Shown: piece by piece, positions 1 to 7,281 of the stretch | Position numbering within the stretch: the stretch's first letter is position 1 | How the letters are laid out: the number at the start of each line of letters is the position of its first letter | From: JBBSGD01 sp038254435 | GTDB lineage: Bacteria; Actinomycetota; CADDZG01; WHSQ01 | Direction: 5' to 3' | NCBI GenBank assembly: GCA_038254435.1 | Contig: JBBSGD010000013.1 | Coordinates: 1-44,396, forward strand | Length of the DNA: 44,396 nt | Notes under the pieces: model-generated | Database searches by the model: none | Seen by the model: the letters and a program-made list of their open reading frames with translations, nothing else | Told to the model about the DNA's origin: nothing | Position numbers and translations under genes: made by a program

Positions 1-60
1 AGATCCCCATTCTAGTGCGCAGCTCCGAGCGAGCGAGCGCCCCGCGCATCCCCTTTAGCT

Positions 61-109
61 CAACTTTTCTCAAATCCGTGCGATTTCCGCACGCTGGTGA
101 GAAAAGTTG
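61..109. repeat. 49-bp nested palindromic repeat, copy 1
   Basis: The element has 12-nt outer arms CAACTTTTCTCA and TGAGAAAAGTTG, which are exact reverse complements. Inside them is a second stem GTGCG/CGCAC around a 5-nt loop. Layout is 12-5-5-5-5-5-12. Its reverse complement matches the element at 14123-14171 at 48 of 49 positions. It lies just upstream of the putative promoter of the methylmalonyl-CoA epimerase gene. It could be a dispersed palindromic (REP-like or MITE-like) element, an operator or an RNA hairpin; the sequence alone does not decide. Confidence 0.9.
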
Positions 110-162
110 GCGCGGCGGGCCCGGGCGCGCCCATTCCGCGGCCTCCGCGGCGGGCTGAGCTT

Positions 163-168
163 TACAAT
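163..168 (+). promoter_or_regulatory. -10 box TACAAT of the epimerase gene
   Basis: TACAAT is a near-consensus -10 hexamer ending 10 nt before ATG 179. It overlaps the alternative ATG at 167, which argues for the later start. No convincing -35 is seen. Confidence 0.45.
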
Positions 169-178
169 GCGGGCGCCC

Positions 179-595
179 ATGCTTGCAAAGATCGAGCACG
201 TAGCCCTCGCCGTAGATGACCTCGATGCCGCAATCGCCCACTATCGCAACGTGTGGGGGCTCGAGGTCTCGGATCGCGAGCGCGTCGAGGATGAGGGCAT
301 CGAAGAAGCCATGATCCCCCTGGGTGATTGCAGCCTTCAGCTCCTCGGCTCTATCGACGAGCACGGTACGGTCGCCAAGTTCCTCGCGCGGCGCGGCGCG
401 GGCCTGCACCACATCGCCTACGAGGTCGACGATTTGCCCGCGACCCTCGCCGAGCTCAAAGCCAAGGGCGTGGCCCTCATAGACGAAGCCCCGCGCTCCG
501 GGGGGCGGGGGCATCAGGTTGCGTTCGTTCATCCCAAGGACAATCACGGTCTTCTCGTCGAGCTCGTTCAGGCCCCCCGGGCCGGAGAGTCGTGA
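179..595 (+). CDS. mce: methylmalonyl-CoA epimerase
   Basis: Interconverts the (2S) and (2R) epimers of methylmalonyl-CoA (and possibly ethylmalonyl-CoA) between the carboxylase and the B12 mutase; cytoplasmic. The 138-residue protein is one glyoxalase/VOC unit starting MLAKIEHVALAVDDLDAAI. Metal-ligand positions typical of the family are visible: the His of IEHVALAV, GLHHIAYEV in the second half, and a C-terminal Glu in LLVELVQ. Start: ATG 179 was preferred to upstream in-frame codons because homology begins there and because the -10-like TACAAT covers ATG 167. The gene ends in a GTGA overlap with the MFS gene, so the two are probably co-transcribed. Carboxylase and mutase genes within 9 kb support the assignment. 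Confidence 0.9.
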   Translation: MLAKIEHVALAVDDLDAAIAHYRNVWGLEVSDRERVEDEGIEEAMIPLGDCSLQLLGSIDEHGTVAKFLARRGAGLHHIAYEVDDLPATLAELKAKGVALIDEAPRSGGRGHQVAFVHPKDNHGLLVELVQAPRAGES

Positions 596-1845
596 GCGAG
601 GCGCACGCCCCGAGCCCGCCCTCTCCGATCAGACGCCCCGAGTTCCGCCGCCTGCTGGGCATCTCGGTAGTCGTCGCCTTGGGGTTCGGGATGGTCGTAC
701 CGGTGCTTCCGAACTATGCGCGCTCTTTCGGAGTCAGCCTCGCGACGATTGGGCTGGTTCAGTTTGTCTTTGGACTGACCCGCTTCTCTTGTGGCCTCGG
801 GGCGGGGCTCGTCGTCGACCGCTTCGGTGTCCGCTTCTCGGCGATGGCCGGCCTTCTGATCGTGGCGCTGTCGTCCTTTGCATCGGGTTTCGCACAGAGC
901 TTCCCCCAGCTCGTGATCGCGCGAGGCTTCGGGGGAGCCGGCTCGGCCCTGTTCATCAACGGCCTCATGAACCAGATCCTGCGCATCATCGAACCCGAGT
1001 CGATGGGGCGCGCAACGGGCGCCTACCGCTCATCCTTCCTCGTGGGGGCCGCGGCCGGGCCCATCCTCGGGGGGCTCATCGCGCAACACTTCGGTCCGGC
1101 GTCGGTGTTCATCGTCTACGGTGCCGGGCTGGTGGTCGCGGCAGTCGTCGCGCTCCGGGTCATGGACCCGCACACCGATCTGTCGGCGTCGGAGCGGAGC
1201 TCGCCCCTTCAGGCCCTGCGCTCTGCCCGCCCGCTGTTCACGGACCTGCGTTTCATCGTGGCGCTGCTGGCTACCTTTGCCGGGTGGTGGACGCTCGCCG
1301 GACCGACACAATGGCTGGGCCCGATCTTTGCGCGCGAGGATCTCGGCTTTGGCAAGTCGACGATCGGGTTCGCCATCGCGCTGCTGGCAGTCGGCGAGAT
1401 CGTCACCCTGACCTTTGCGGGCAGCGCGGCCGACAGGCGCGGACGGCGCGCCGTGCTCGTGCCCGCCCTCTTGGTGGCGGCACTGTTCACGGCTCTGCTC
1501 GGCCAAGTCGAGAACGCCACGTGGGGCTTCTATCCGATCATGGTGCTCATCGGAGCGGGCATCGCCGCGTCGAGTGTGGCGGCGGGTGCCCTGCTTGCCG
1601 ACTCGGTGCCGCGCCGGGGCTCGGGAGCCGGGGTCGGCGTCAACCAGATGGCCGGGGACCTCGGCTACCTCACCGCTCCTGGAGCGCTCGGATTCCTGGC
1701 CGAGAAGCTTGGCTTCCCGCCCGCATACCTGATAGGCGCCCTGCCCGCCCTGGTGGTGGGCCTGTTCGCGCTGCGGCTTCCACGACGCGCCGCGCGGGCA
1801 CGTAAGCCGGCCATGACCCTGGAACCCTCGGGGCCCGTGGGGTAG
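592..1845 (+). CDS. MFS transporter
   Basis: A 417-residue integral membrane protein of the major facilitator superfamily with about 12 hydrophobic segments. The first-half loop motif is visible as GAGLVVDRFGVRFSAM (G-x3-D-R-x-G-x-R) and recurs in the second half as GSAADRRGRRAVL, as expected for the duplicated 6+6 fold. Start: GTG 592 overlaps the epimerase stop (GTGA); longer in-frame upstream sequence is only a shadow of the epimerase gene. The substrate cannot be read from sequence; a drug or metabolite exporter is most likely for this branch. Translational coupling to the epimerase need not mean functional linkage. Confidence 0.85.
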   Translation: MSEAHAPSPPSPIRRPEFRRLLGISVVVALGFGMVVPVLPNYARSFGVSLATIGLVQFVFGLTRFSCGLGAGLVVDRFGVRFSAMAGLLIVALSSFASGFAQSFPQLVIARGFGGAGSALFINGLMNQILRIIEPESMGRATGAYRSSFLVGAAAGPILGGLIAQHFGPASVFIVYGAGLVVAAVVALRVMDPHTDLSASERSSPLQALRSARPLFTDLRFIVALLATFAGWWTLAGPTQWLGPIFAREDLGFGKSTIGFAIALLAVGEIVTLTFAGSAADRRGRRAVLVPALLVAALFTALLGQVENATWGFYPIMVLIGAGIAASSVAAGALLADSVPRRGSGAGVGVNQMAGDLGYLTAPGALGFLAEKLGFPPAYLIGALPALVVGLFALRLPRRAARARKPAMTLEPSGPVG

Positions 1846-1848
1846 CGT
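1843..1848 (+). promoter_or_regulatory. possible -10 box TAGCGT for purM
   Basis: TAGCGT ends 7 nt before GTG 1856, the spacing seen at other putative leaderless starts in this window. It overlaps the stop codon of the MFS gene, so it may be coincidental. Confidence 0.3.
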
Positions 1849-2965
1849 GACGAGCGTGAGCGGGCCGGGCGACGGAACAGGCTACGAGACCGCGGGCGTG
1901 AGGGGGCAAGGCGACGTGCTCTCCGCGGTAGACAAGCACCTCACCCCGACGTTTTCGCTGCCGCACGAGGCACGAGTGCTAACCGGCTTCGGGGGCTACG
2001 CAAGCGTCCTGCAGCTGACCCCCGATGTCGCCATCGCGATGTGCACCGACGGCGTCGGCAGCAAGACGATTGTCGCCTCGGCCCTCGACCGCTACGACAC
2101 GATCGGCTACGACTGCGTCGCGATGAACGTCAACGACCTCGTGTGCGTCGGAGCGACACCCATCGCTCTCGTCGACTACCTCGGCGTGCACACCCTCGAC
2201 GCAGAGCGTGCCGACCAGATGCTGGCGGGATTGGCCTCTGCGGCCGAGGAGGCGATGATCGCCATACCCGGCGGCGAGATTGCCCAGCTCCCAGAGGTGA
2301 TCGGTTCGAACGGGCGAGGGCCGGGCGACGAGCGAGCCTTTGACCTCGTCGGGACCTGCGTAGGCACCATGAGCCCCGGCGAGCTGATCACCGGAGCCGC
2401 CGTGCGCCCGGGTGACGTCATCGTCGGGCTGGCCTCTTCGGGGCTCCACTCAAACGGCTACACCCTTGCCCGCCGGGTCCTTCTCAAGGACGCGGGCCTG
2501 CGACTCGCCGACCAGGTCCACGCCCTTGGACGCACGCTCGGAGATGAGCTGCTCGAGCCGACGCTCATCTACGTCAAGGCAGCGCGTGCGCTGCGCACCG
2601 CGGGCATCGACGTGCGCGGCCTAGCGCACGTCACCGGCGATGGACTTGCGAACCTATGCCGGCTGGGGGCCGCGTGCGGCTACAGGATCGAAGAGCTGCC
2701 CGCCGCGCACGCGATCTTCACTCTGATCGCGCAGACGGGCTCGGTGCCGCCTCAGGAGATGTACCGCGTCTTCAACATGGGAATTGGGTTCGTCGTCGTC
2801 GTGCCGCCCGAGCACGCCGCCCGCGCGCTCGACGCGGTGCGGGGGGCCGGATACGAGGGCGTTGTCATCGGACGGGTGATCGACGAGCCGGGCCTCGTAG
2901 AAATCGTACCGGCCGGGCTTGCCGGCGGCCTCTTGGGGGGCGACGGCTACTTCGAGGCCGTCTAG
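1847..2965 (+). CDS. purM: phosphoribosylformylglycinamidine cyclo-ligase (AIR synthetase)
   Basis: ATP-dependent ring closure of FGAM to 5-aminoimidazole ribonucleotide, the fifth step of purine synthesis; cytoplasmic dimer. Family motifs are present: GVGSKTIVAS, DCVAMNVNDLVCVGA, GLASSGLHSNGYTLARR, HVTGDGLANL and NMGIGFVVVV. The usual GGETAEMPG loop reads GGEIAQLPEV and is followed by a short polar insertion (about residues 147-158), so this is a divergent member; at 372 residues it is slightly longer than the usual 345. GTG 1847 and GTG 1856 are both possible starts; the second has a -10-like box at leaderless spacing. No other pur gene is in the window. The stop overlaps that of the convergent small gene downstream. 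Confidence 0.9.
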   Translation: MTSVSGPGDGTGYETAGVRGQGDVLSAVDKHLTPTFSLPHEARVLTGFGGYASVLQLTPDVAIAMCTDGVGSKTIVASALDRYDTIGYDCVAMNVNDLVCVGATPIALVDYLGVHTLDAERADQMLAGLASAAEEAMIAIPGGEIAQLPEVIGSNGRGPGDERAFDLVGTCVGTMSPGELITGAAVRPGDVIVGLASSGLHSNGYTLARRVLLKDAGLRLADQVHALGRTLGDELLEPTLIYVKAARALRTAGIDVRGLAHVTGDGLANLCRLGAACGYRIEELPAAHAIFTLIAQTGSVPPQEMYRVFNMGIGFVVVVPPEHAARALDAVRGAGYEGVVIGRVIDEPGLVEIVPAGLAGGLLGGDGYFEAV

Positions 2966-3351
2966 TGGAGCACCCCGCTCGCCACCAGCGCAATGGCGGA
3001 AGCAGACAGGGAGCCTGCGATTAGGCACGCCGCCACCATGGATCTGGCCGCGGGGCGCGGGCGCCGCCCGGGCGCAGCGCTGCGCACCCTGACCTCGTTG
3101 ACGACCTCTGCGAAGGCAACCCTTTCGAGGTTGACGTCGTCTTCGACTTCTTGAAGGAGGCGGGTAGCGGCCCGCACTTCGCCGGCGCGCACGAGCGCTG
3201 CCGTGAAGGTCAGCTTATCGTCGAAGATCTGGTGCGCCACGTGCGTGAAGGCGCACGCAGATGCCGCGACCTCAAAGCTCGCTGCCTCCCCTTCGGCCGA
3301 CTGGGCCTCAGTTCTCGTGTGCCGCCGCCGGTGCCGGAAAAAAACGTCCAT
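2962..3351 (-). CDS. small protein with C-terminal membrane anchor, unknown function
   Basis: A 129-residue reading frame filling the gap between purM and the divergent pccB, ending in a stop that overlaps the purM stop. The first ~80 residues are mixed and acidic (for example FDDKLTFTAALVRAGEVRAATRLLQEVEDDVNLERVAF, read here in two halves around residue 55). An Arg/Pro-rich linker follows, then one hydrophobic segment near residues 106-126, consistent with a tail-anchored membrane protein. I do not recognise a family. Support comes from position, protein-like composition and the terminal membrane segment; no clear ribosome site is seen. It could still be a shadow of upstream pccB sequence. 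Confidence 0.55.
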   Translation of the reverse strand: MDVFFRHRRRHTRTEAQSAEGEAASFEVAASACAFTHVAHQIFDDKLTFTAALVRAGEVRAATRLLQEVEDDVNLERVAFAEVVNEVRVRSAAPGRRPRPAARSMVAACLIAGSLSASAIALVASGVLH

Positions 3352-3403
3352 TTGTCAGGATGGTTCGCCTCAGAGGGCGACTCCCCTGCCCGGCGGCGAG
3401 CAC

Positions 3404-3409
3404 TAAACT
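3404..3409 (+). promoter_or_regulatory. -10 box TAAACT giving a leaderless pccB mRNA
   Basis: TAAACT is followed by exactly 7 nt and then ATG 3417, and there is no Shine-Dalgarno sequence in between. This is the classic layout of leaderless actinobacterial genes. Confidence 0.6.
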
Positions 3410-3416
3410 CCCGCAC

Positions 3417-5045
3417 ATGGCCACTCAAGAGCACGAACAAGGCACGGGCGCGCAGGTGCAAGTCCAGGGGGAGATGCCCGCGGGGCTCACCCGGTCCATA
3501 GACGACCGGCTGGAGGAGCTCGACGACAGGCGGTCCCAAGCCCGTCTTGCCGGCGGCGAAGCCGCCATCGAGCGCCAGCACGACAGAGGCAAGCTGACCG
3601 CGCGCGAGCGCATCGGCAAGCTGCTCGACAAAGGCTCGTTCGAAGAGACGGACATGCTCGTGCGTCACCGCAGCCACGGCTTCGGAATCGAGAACAAGCG
3701 CCCCCCGAGCGATGCCGTGGTCACCGGCTGGGGCACGATCGACGGACGCAAGGTCTTCGTGTTCGCCGAGGATTTCACGGTGTTCGGCGGCTCACTCGGC
3801 GAGGTCATGGCGGAGAAGATCTGCAAGATCATGGACCTGGCACTGCAGACCGGCGCCCCGGTGATCGGGTTGAAGGACTCCGGCGGCGCCCGAATCCAGG
3901 AAGGCGCCGCGTCCCTTGCCGGGTACGGCTACATCTTTGACCGCAACGTGCGGAGCTCGGGGGTCATCCCGCAGATCTCCGCGATCATGGGGCCCTGCGC
4001 GGGGGGCGCCGTGTACTCACCGGCCCTCACCGATTTCGTCTTCATGGTCAGCGAGACTTCGCACATGTTCATCACCGGTCCCGATGTAATCAAAGCGGTC
4101 ACCGGCGAGGAGGTAACTCAGGAAGAGCTCGGCGGCGCGATGAGCCACGCTTCCAAATCCGGCGTCGCTCACTTCGCAACAGCCAATGACGAGGACTGCC
4201 TCGAACAGATCCGCTACTTGCTTTCGTTCCTTCCGGCCAACAACTTCGAGTCCCCGCCTTACTTTCCGCCGGCCGACGACCCGCAGCGCGCCTGCGATGA
4301 GCTCAACGACCTGATCCCCGACTCGCCGAACAAGCCGTATGACATGCATCAGGTCATCGCCTCAGTTTTCGACGACGGCGAGTTCTTCGAGGTGCATCAG
4401 AACTGGGCGCAGAACATAATCTGCGGGTTCACGCGCCTTGCCGGACATCCGGTTGGAGTTGTCGCCAACCAGCCGCAGGTCCTGGCGGGAACGCTCGACA
4501 TCACCTCTTCGACGAAGGCAGCGCGCTTCGTGCGCTTCTGCGACTCATTCAACATCCCACTCGTCACGTTCGTCGACGTCCCCGGCTTCCTTCCCGGAAC
4601 GGAGCAGGAATACGGGGGAATCATCCGGCACGGCGCCAAGCTCCTGTATGCGTTCAGCGAGGCGACGGTGCCGCGCATGACGGTCATCACACGCAAGGCC
4701 TACGGCGGCGCTTACGTGGTCATGAACTCAAAGCACATCCGGGCCGACGTCTCCTTTGCATGGCCCTCGGCCGAGATCGCGGTGATGGGTGCCGAGGGCG
4801 CCGTCAACGTCATCCACCGGCGCGCCATCGCCGACGCCGGGGACGCCGCCGCCTCGAAGCGCAAGGAGCTCATCGGCGACTACCAGGCACGTTTTTCGAC
4901 TCCATATATCGCAGCCGAGCGCGGCTACGTCGACGATGTCATCGACCCCGCCGACACGCGCCGCCGGCTCGTTGCGTCGCTCGAGATGCTGCGCAGCAAA
5001 CGCGAGACGATCCCGCAGCGCAAGCACGGAAGCGTCCCCCTGTAG
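3417..5045 (+). CDS. pccB: propionyl/acyl-CoA carboxylase beta (carboxyltransferase) subunit
   Basis: Moves the carboxyl group from biotin to propionyl-CoA, giving (S)-methylmalonyl-CoA. The 542-residue protein has the two crotonase-like carboxyltransferase halves. Landmarks are KLTARERIGKLLDKGSFEE near the N-terminus, the oxyanion-hole stretch GGARIQEGAASLAGYG, GPCAGGAVYSPALTDFVFMV, the second-half FVDVPGFLPGTEQEYGGIIRHGAK, and RKAYGGAYVVMNSK. Start ATG 3417 was chosen because the family N-terminus begins there and a -10 box sits 7 nt upstream. The biotin-bearing alpha subunit is not in the window. The stop overlaps the GTG of the epsilon-like gene. Substrate may be broader than propionyl-CoA, as in AccD5-type enzymes. 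Confidence 0.93.
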   Translation: MATQEHEQGTGAQVQVQGEMPAGLTRSIDDRLEELDDRRSQARLAGGEAAIERQHDRGKLTARERIGKLLDKGSFEETDMLVRHRSHGFGIENKRPPSDAVVTGWGTIDGRKVFVFAEDFTVFGGSLGEVMAEKICKIMDLALQTGAPVIGLKDSGGARIQEGAASLAGYGYIFDRNVRSSGVIPQISAIMGPCAGGAVYSPALTDFVFMVSETSHMFITGPDVIKAVTGEEVTQEELGGAMSHASKSGVAHFATANDEDCLEQIRYLLSFLPANNFESPPYFPPADDPQRACDELNDLIPDSPNKPYDMHQVIASVFDDGEFFEVHQNWAQNIICGFTRLAGHPVGVVANQPQVLAGTLDITSSTKAARFVRFCDSFNIPLVTFVDVPGFLPGTEQEYGGIIRHGAKLLYAFSEATVPRMTVITRKAYGGAYVVMNSKHIRADVSFAWPSAEIAVMGAEGAVNVIHRRAIADAGDAAASKRKELIGDYQARFSTPYIAAERGYVDDVIDPADTRRRLVASLEMLRSKRETIPQRKHGSVPL

Positions 5046-5341
5046 TGGCCCGCCGCTACCCTCGCCGCCGACCGCGCCTGCAGATCACTGCGGTGACCGG
5101 GAACCCAGCGCCCGATGAGCAGCGCGCCATGCTGCAGGCGCTCGAGGAAACCATTGAAACCGAGCGCGAGGCCGCCACCCCGTCGCTGTGGCTACGCGGG
5201 GCCCGCGCTCAGGGCCGCCGCCTCGGGATGTTCGACTACCGCGATCGCTTCGAGCACGAGGACGCCTGGAGGCTGTCGACACGCCTGCCCTTCGGGGGCC
5301 GCGAGTACCCGGGCCTCGACGGCCGCGGCGACGTCAAATAG
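5045..5341 (+). CDS. acyl-CoA carboxylase epsilon-like subunit
   Basis: A 98-residue basic protein whose GTG start overlaps the pccB stop (TAGTG). After an Arg-rich leader, residues 13-37 read ITAVTGNPAPDEQRAML and QALEETIE, which resembles the G-N-P-x-x-E-E/Q core of actinobacterial AccE/PccE subunits. Those proteins bind the beta subunit and stimulate holoenzyme assembly. The C-terminal half, with FDYRDRFEHEDAWR, is not a recognised domain and makes it longer than the shortest family members. Position directly behind the beta gene strongly supports the role. A hairpin follows the stop. Confidence 0.7.
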   Translation: MARRYPRRRPRLQITAVTGNPAPDEQRAMLQALEETIETEREAATPSLWLRGARAQGRRLGMFDYRDRFEHEDAWRLSTRLPFGGREYPGLDGRGDVK

Positions 5342-5342
5342 C

Positions 5343-5364
5343 CGCTCCCCATTTGCCGGGAGCG
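5343..5364. terminator. hairpin between convergent genes
   Basis: CGCTCCC (5343-5349) pairs with GGGAGCG (5358-5364) around an 8-nt loop. It sits in the 26-nt gap between the stops of the epsilon-like gene and the hydroxyacyl-CoA dehydrogenase gene, so it could serve both strands. There is no T-tract. Confidence 0.5.
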
Positions 5365-5367
5365 TAG

Positions 5368-7137
5368 TCATGCCGGCGTGTAGTCGTAGAAGCCGCGGCC
5401 CGTCTTACGCCCGAGGTAGCCGGCTCTGACCATGTGCTCCAGCAGCGGAGCCGGCGCGTAGCGGCGCTCGCGAAACTCGCCGTGAAGCTGGTCGAGGATC
5501 GCCTTGGTCACGTCGAGCCCGACTATGTCCATGAGCTCGAAGGGCCCCATCGGGTGCGCACAACCGAGCTTCATCGCGATGTCGATGTCCTGCGGCGTCC
5601 CATACCCCTGCTCGTGCATGTGGACGGCGTCGTTGAGACAGGGAAACAGAAGGAAGTTGACGATGAACCCGGCTCTGTCCCTGCAGCGCACAGGGTGCTT
5701 GCCGAGCTCCTTCACCCATGCCGTGCAGCGCTGGACCACCTCGTCCGCGGTGGCCACCGTGCTCACTACCTCGACCAGCTTCATCACCTGGCAAGGATTG
5801 AAGAAGTGGAGCCCGATGACCCGCTCGGGACGATCGGTGGCGGCGGCCAGCTCGACGATGGGAAGCGACGAGGTCGACGACGCAACGATTGCCTCCGGCT
5901 TGAGCGCCCGGTCAAGCTCCTTGAAGACCGCGATTTTGGTAGCAAAGTCCTCGGCTACGGCCTCGAGGACGATGTCCGCCTCGGCGAGATCATCGAACTC
6001 GAGGGTGGTGGTGATGCGCTCGAGCGCATCGTTGGCGGCCGCCTGGTCGATCTTGTCGCGCTCCACGGCTCGAACAAGGCTGGTGGCGACCGCGGCCTTG
6101 GCTTTCTTGATCGCGGCCTCACTGCGGCCTCTCAGCACGACCTCGGCCCCCGAGCGGGCGACGGCTTCGGCCATTCCCGACGCCATGATGCCGCTCCCGA
6201 CGATGCCGACGAGCGACACAGACGCTCCGCCGTCCTGAGCCTCGCTCGGCGGCGCGTCGGCCAGCTTTGAAGACTCGGCGGACTCGTAGCGGTAGAAGCC
6301 GCGGCCCGTCTTGCGCCCGAGATACCCCGCGACCATGTACTGCTTGAGGAGGGGTGCCGGAGCGTCCTGATCGTCGCGGAACTGGCGGTAGAGCGCCTCA
6401 CATATCTCGTAGGCGGAGTCGAGGCCGATGAGGTCCAGGAGCGCGAGGGGACCCATCGGATGACCACAACCGAGCCGCATCGCGTCGTCGATGTCCTCGC
6501 GTGTCGCAAAGCCGCCGTCGAACATGCGCACTGCAGAGTTGAGGTACGGAAAGAGCAGCAGGTTCGCGATGAACCCTGCCCTGTCGCGGCACGGAACCGG
6601 AGTCTTACCGAGCCTCTCGGCGAAGCGGCGGGTCGCGTCGAGCACCTCGTCATCGGTGGCGACGGTGTGCACGAGCTCGACGAGCTTCATGACCTGAGCG
6701 GGATTGAAGAAGTGAAAGCCCATGACACGCGCCGGTCGCTTGGTGGCGACGGCCATATCTATCACCGGGAGCGACGACGTGTTGGTGGCCAGGATTGCGT
6801 CCGGGCCCAGCACCTCGTCGAGCTCGGCGAAGACCTTCTTCTTGAGCTCCTGCTGCTCGGGCACCGCCTCGAAGACCATGTCGCAGCCGGCGAGGCCCGA
6901 AAGCTGCGTCGTCGACGAGATGCGCCCGAGCAGCTCGTCCGCGGCAGTCTGCTCCATCTTGCCGCGCTCGACTGCACGCCCCACGCTGCGCTCTATGCGC
7001 TCACGGCCTGCGGTAACGAGCTCGTCGCTCGCCTCCATGAAGATCACGTCGATCCCGCCGCGCGCCACGACCTCACAGATTCCCGAGCCCATCGTGCCGC
7101 AACCCACGACCCCGACCTTCGCTATCTCGACTGACAT
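5368..7137 (-). CDS. double 3-hydroxyacyl-CoA (3-hydroxybutyryl-CoA) dehydrogenase, tandem fusion
   Basis: NAD(P)-dependent oxidation/reduction between 3-hydroxyacyl-CoA and 3-oxoacyl-CoA. The 589-residue protein is two full dehydrogenase units joined head to tail, each about 285 residues. Unit 1 has the Rossmann start VGVVGCGTMGSGICEV (about residues 8-23), NTSSLPVIDMA and HFFNPAQVMKLVELV. Unit 2 repeats this as VGIVGSGIMASGMAEA (about 309-324), STSSLPIVELA and HFFNPCQVMKLVEVV. Both end in nearly the same YLGRKTGRGFYxY motif. The catalytic His-Glu pair context (HFFNP; GCGHPMGP and GCAHPMGP) is kept in both halves, so both may be active. The start has a Shine-Dalgarno GAGGAG 8 nt upstream. 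Single-unit family members run about 285 residues, so this is an intragenic duplication. It is divergent from the mutase gene. Confidence 0.9.
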   Translation of the reverse strand: MSVEIAKVGVVGCGTMGSGICEVVARGGIDVIFMEASDELVTAGRERIERSVGRAVERGKMEQTAADELLGRISSTTQLSGLAGCDMVFEAVPEQQELKKKVFAELDEVLGPDAILATNTSSLPVIDMAVATKRPARVMGFHFFNPAQVMKLVELVHTVATDDEVLDATRRFAERLGKTPVPCRDRAGFIANLLLFPYLNSAVRMFDGGFATREDIDDAMRLGCGHPMGPLALLDLIGLDSAYEICEALYRQFRDDQDAPAPLLKQYMVAGYLGRKTGRGFYRYESAESSKLADAPPSEAQDGGASVSLVGIVGSGIMASGMAEAVARSGAEVVLRGRSEAAIKKAKAAVATSLVRAVERDKIDQAAANDALERITTTLEFDDLAEADIVLEAVAEDFATKIAVFKELDRALKPEAIVASSTSSLPIVELAAATDRPERVIGLHFFNPCQVMKLVEVVSTVATADEVVQRCTAWVKELGKHPVRCRDRAGFIVNFLLFPCLNDAVHMHEQGYGTPQDIDIAMKLGCAHPMGPFELMDIVGLDVTKAILDQLHGEFRERRYAPAPLLEHMVRAGYLGRKTGRGFYDYTPA

Positions 7138-7269
7138 GTAACAAGCTCCTCGGTTGTCACTTCCGCACTCTTTTAACGCCTGCGGCGGTCACAGCGGTCC
7201 AAGCCGCCGCCAGCCTACTAGGAGGTTCACGATCCCGGCCTGCTGCCCGCGGCTCGGGCCGGGGTTCCG
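7138..7269. promoter_or_regulatory. divergent intergenic region, dehydrogenase / mutase
   Basis: About 130 nt between two divergent genes. The left gene has a Shine-Dalgarno; the right gene has a -10 box close to its ATG. No cobalamin-riboswitch-like element could be recognised ahead of the B12-dependent mutase. Confidence 0.4.
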
Positions 7270-7275
7270 TACGAT
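7270..7275 (+). promoter_or_regulatory. -10 box TACGAT giving a leaderless mutase mRNA
   Basis: TACGAT is followed by 6 nt and ATG 7282. This favours ATG 7282 over the in-frame GTG at 7276, which directly abuts the box. Confidence 0.5.
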
Positions 7276-7281
7276 GTGGCC

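Noticed and set aside
1030..1506. Antisense 158-residue frame in the MFS gene
   Set aside because: Low-complexity Arg/Gly/Glu-rich shadow of a GC-rich gene with no motif and no start signal.
7138..7275. Cobalamin riboswitch ahead of the B12 mutase
   Set aside because: No B12-box-like conserved sequence could be found, and the promoter appears to be leaderless.
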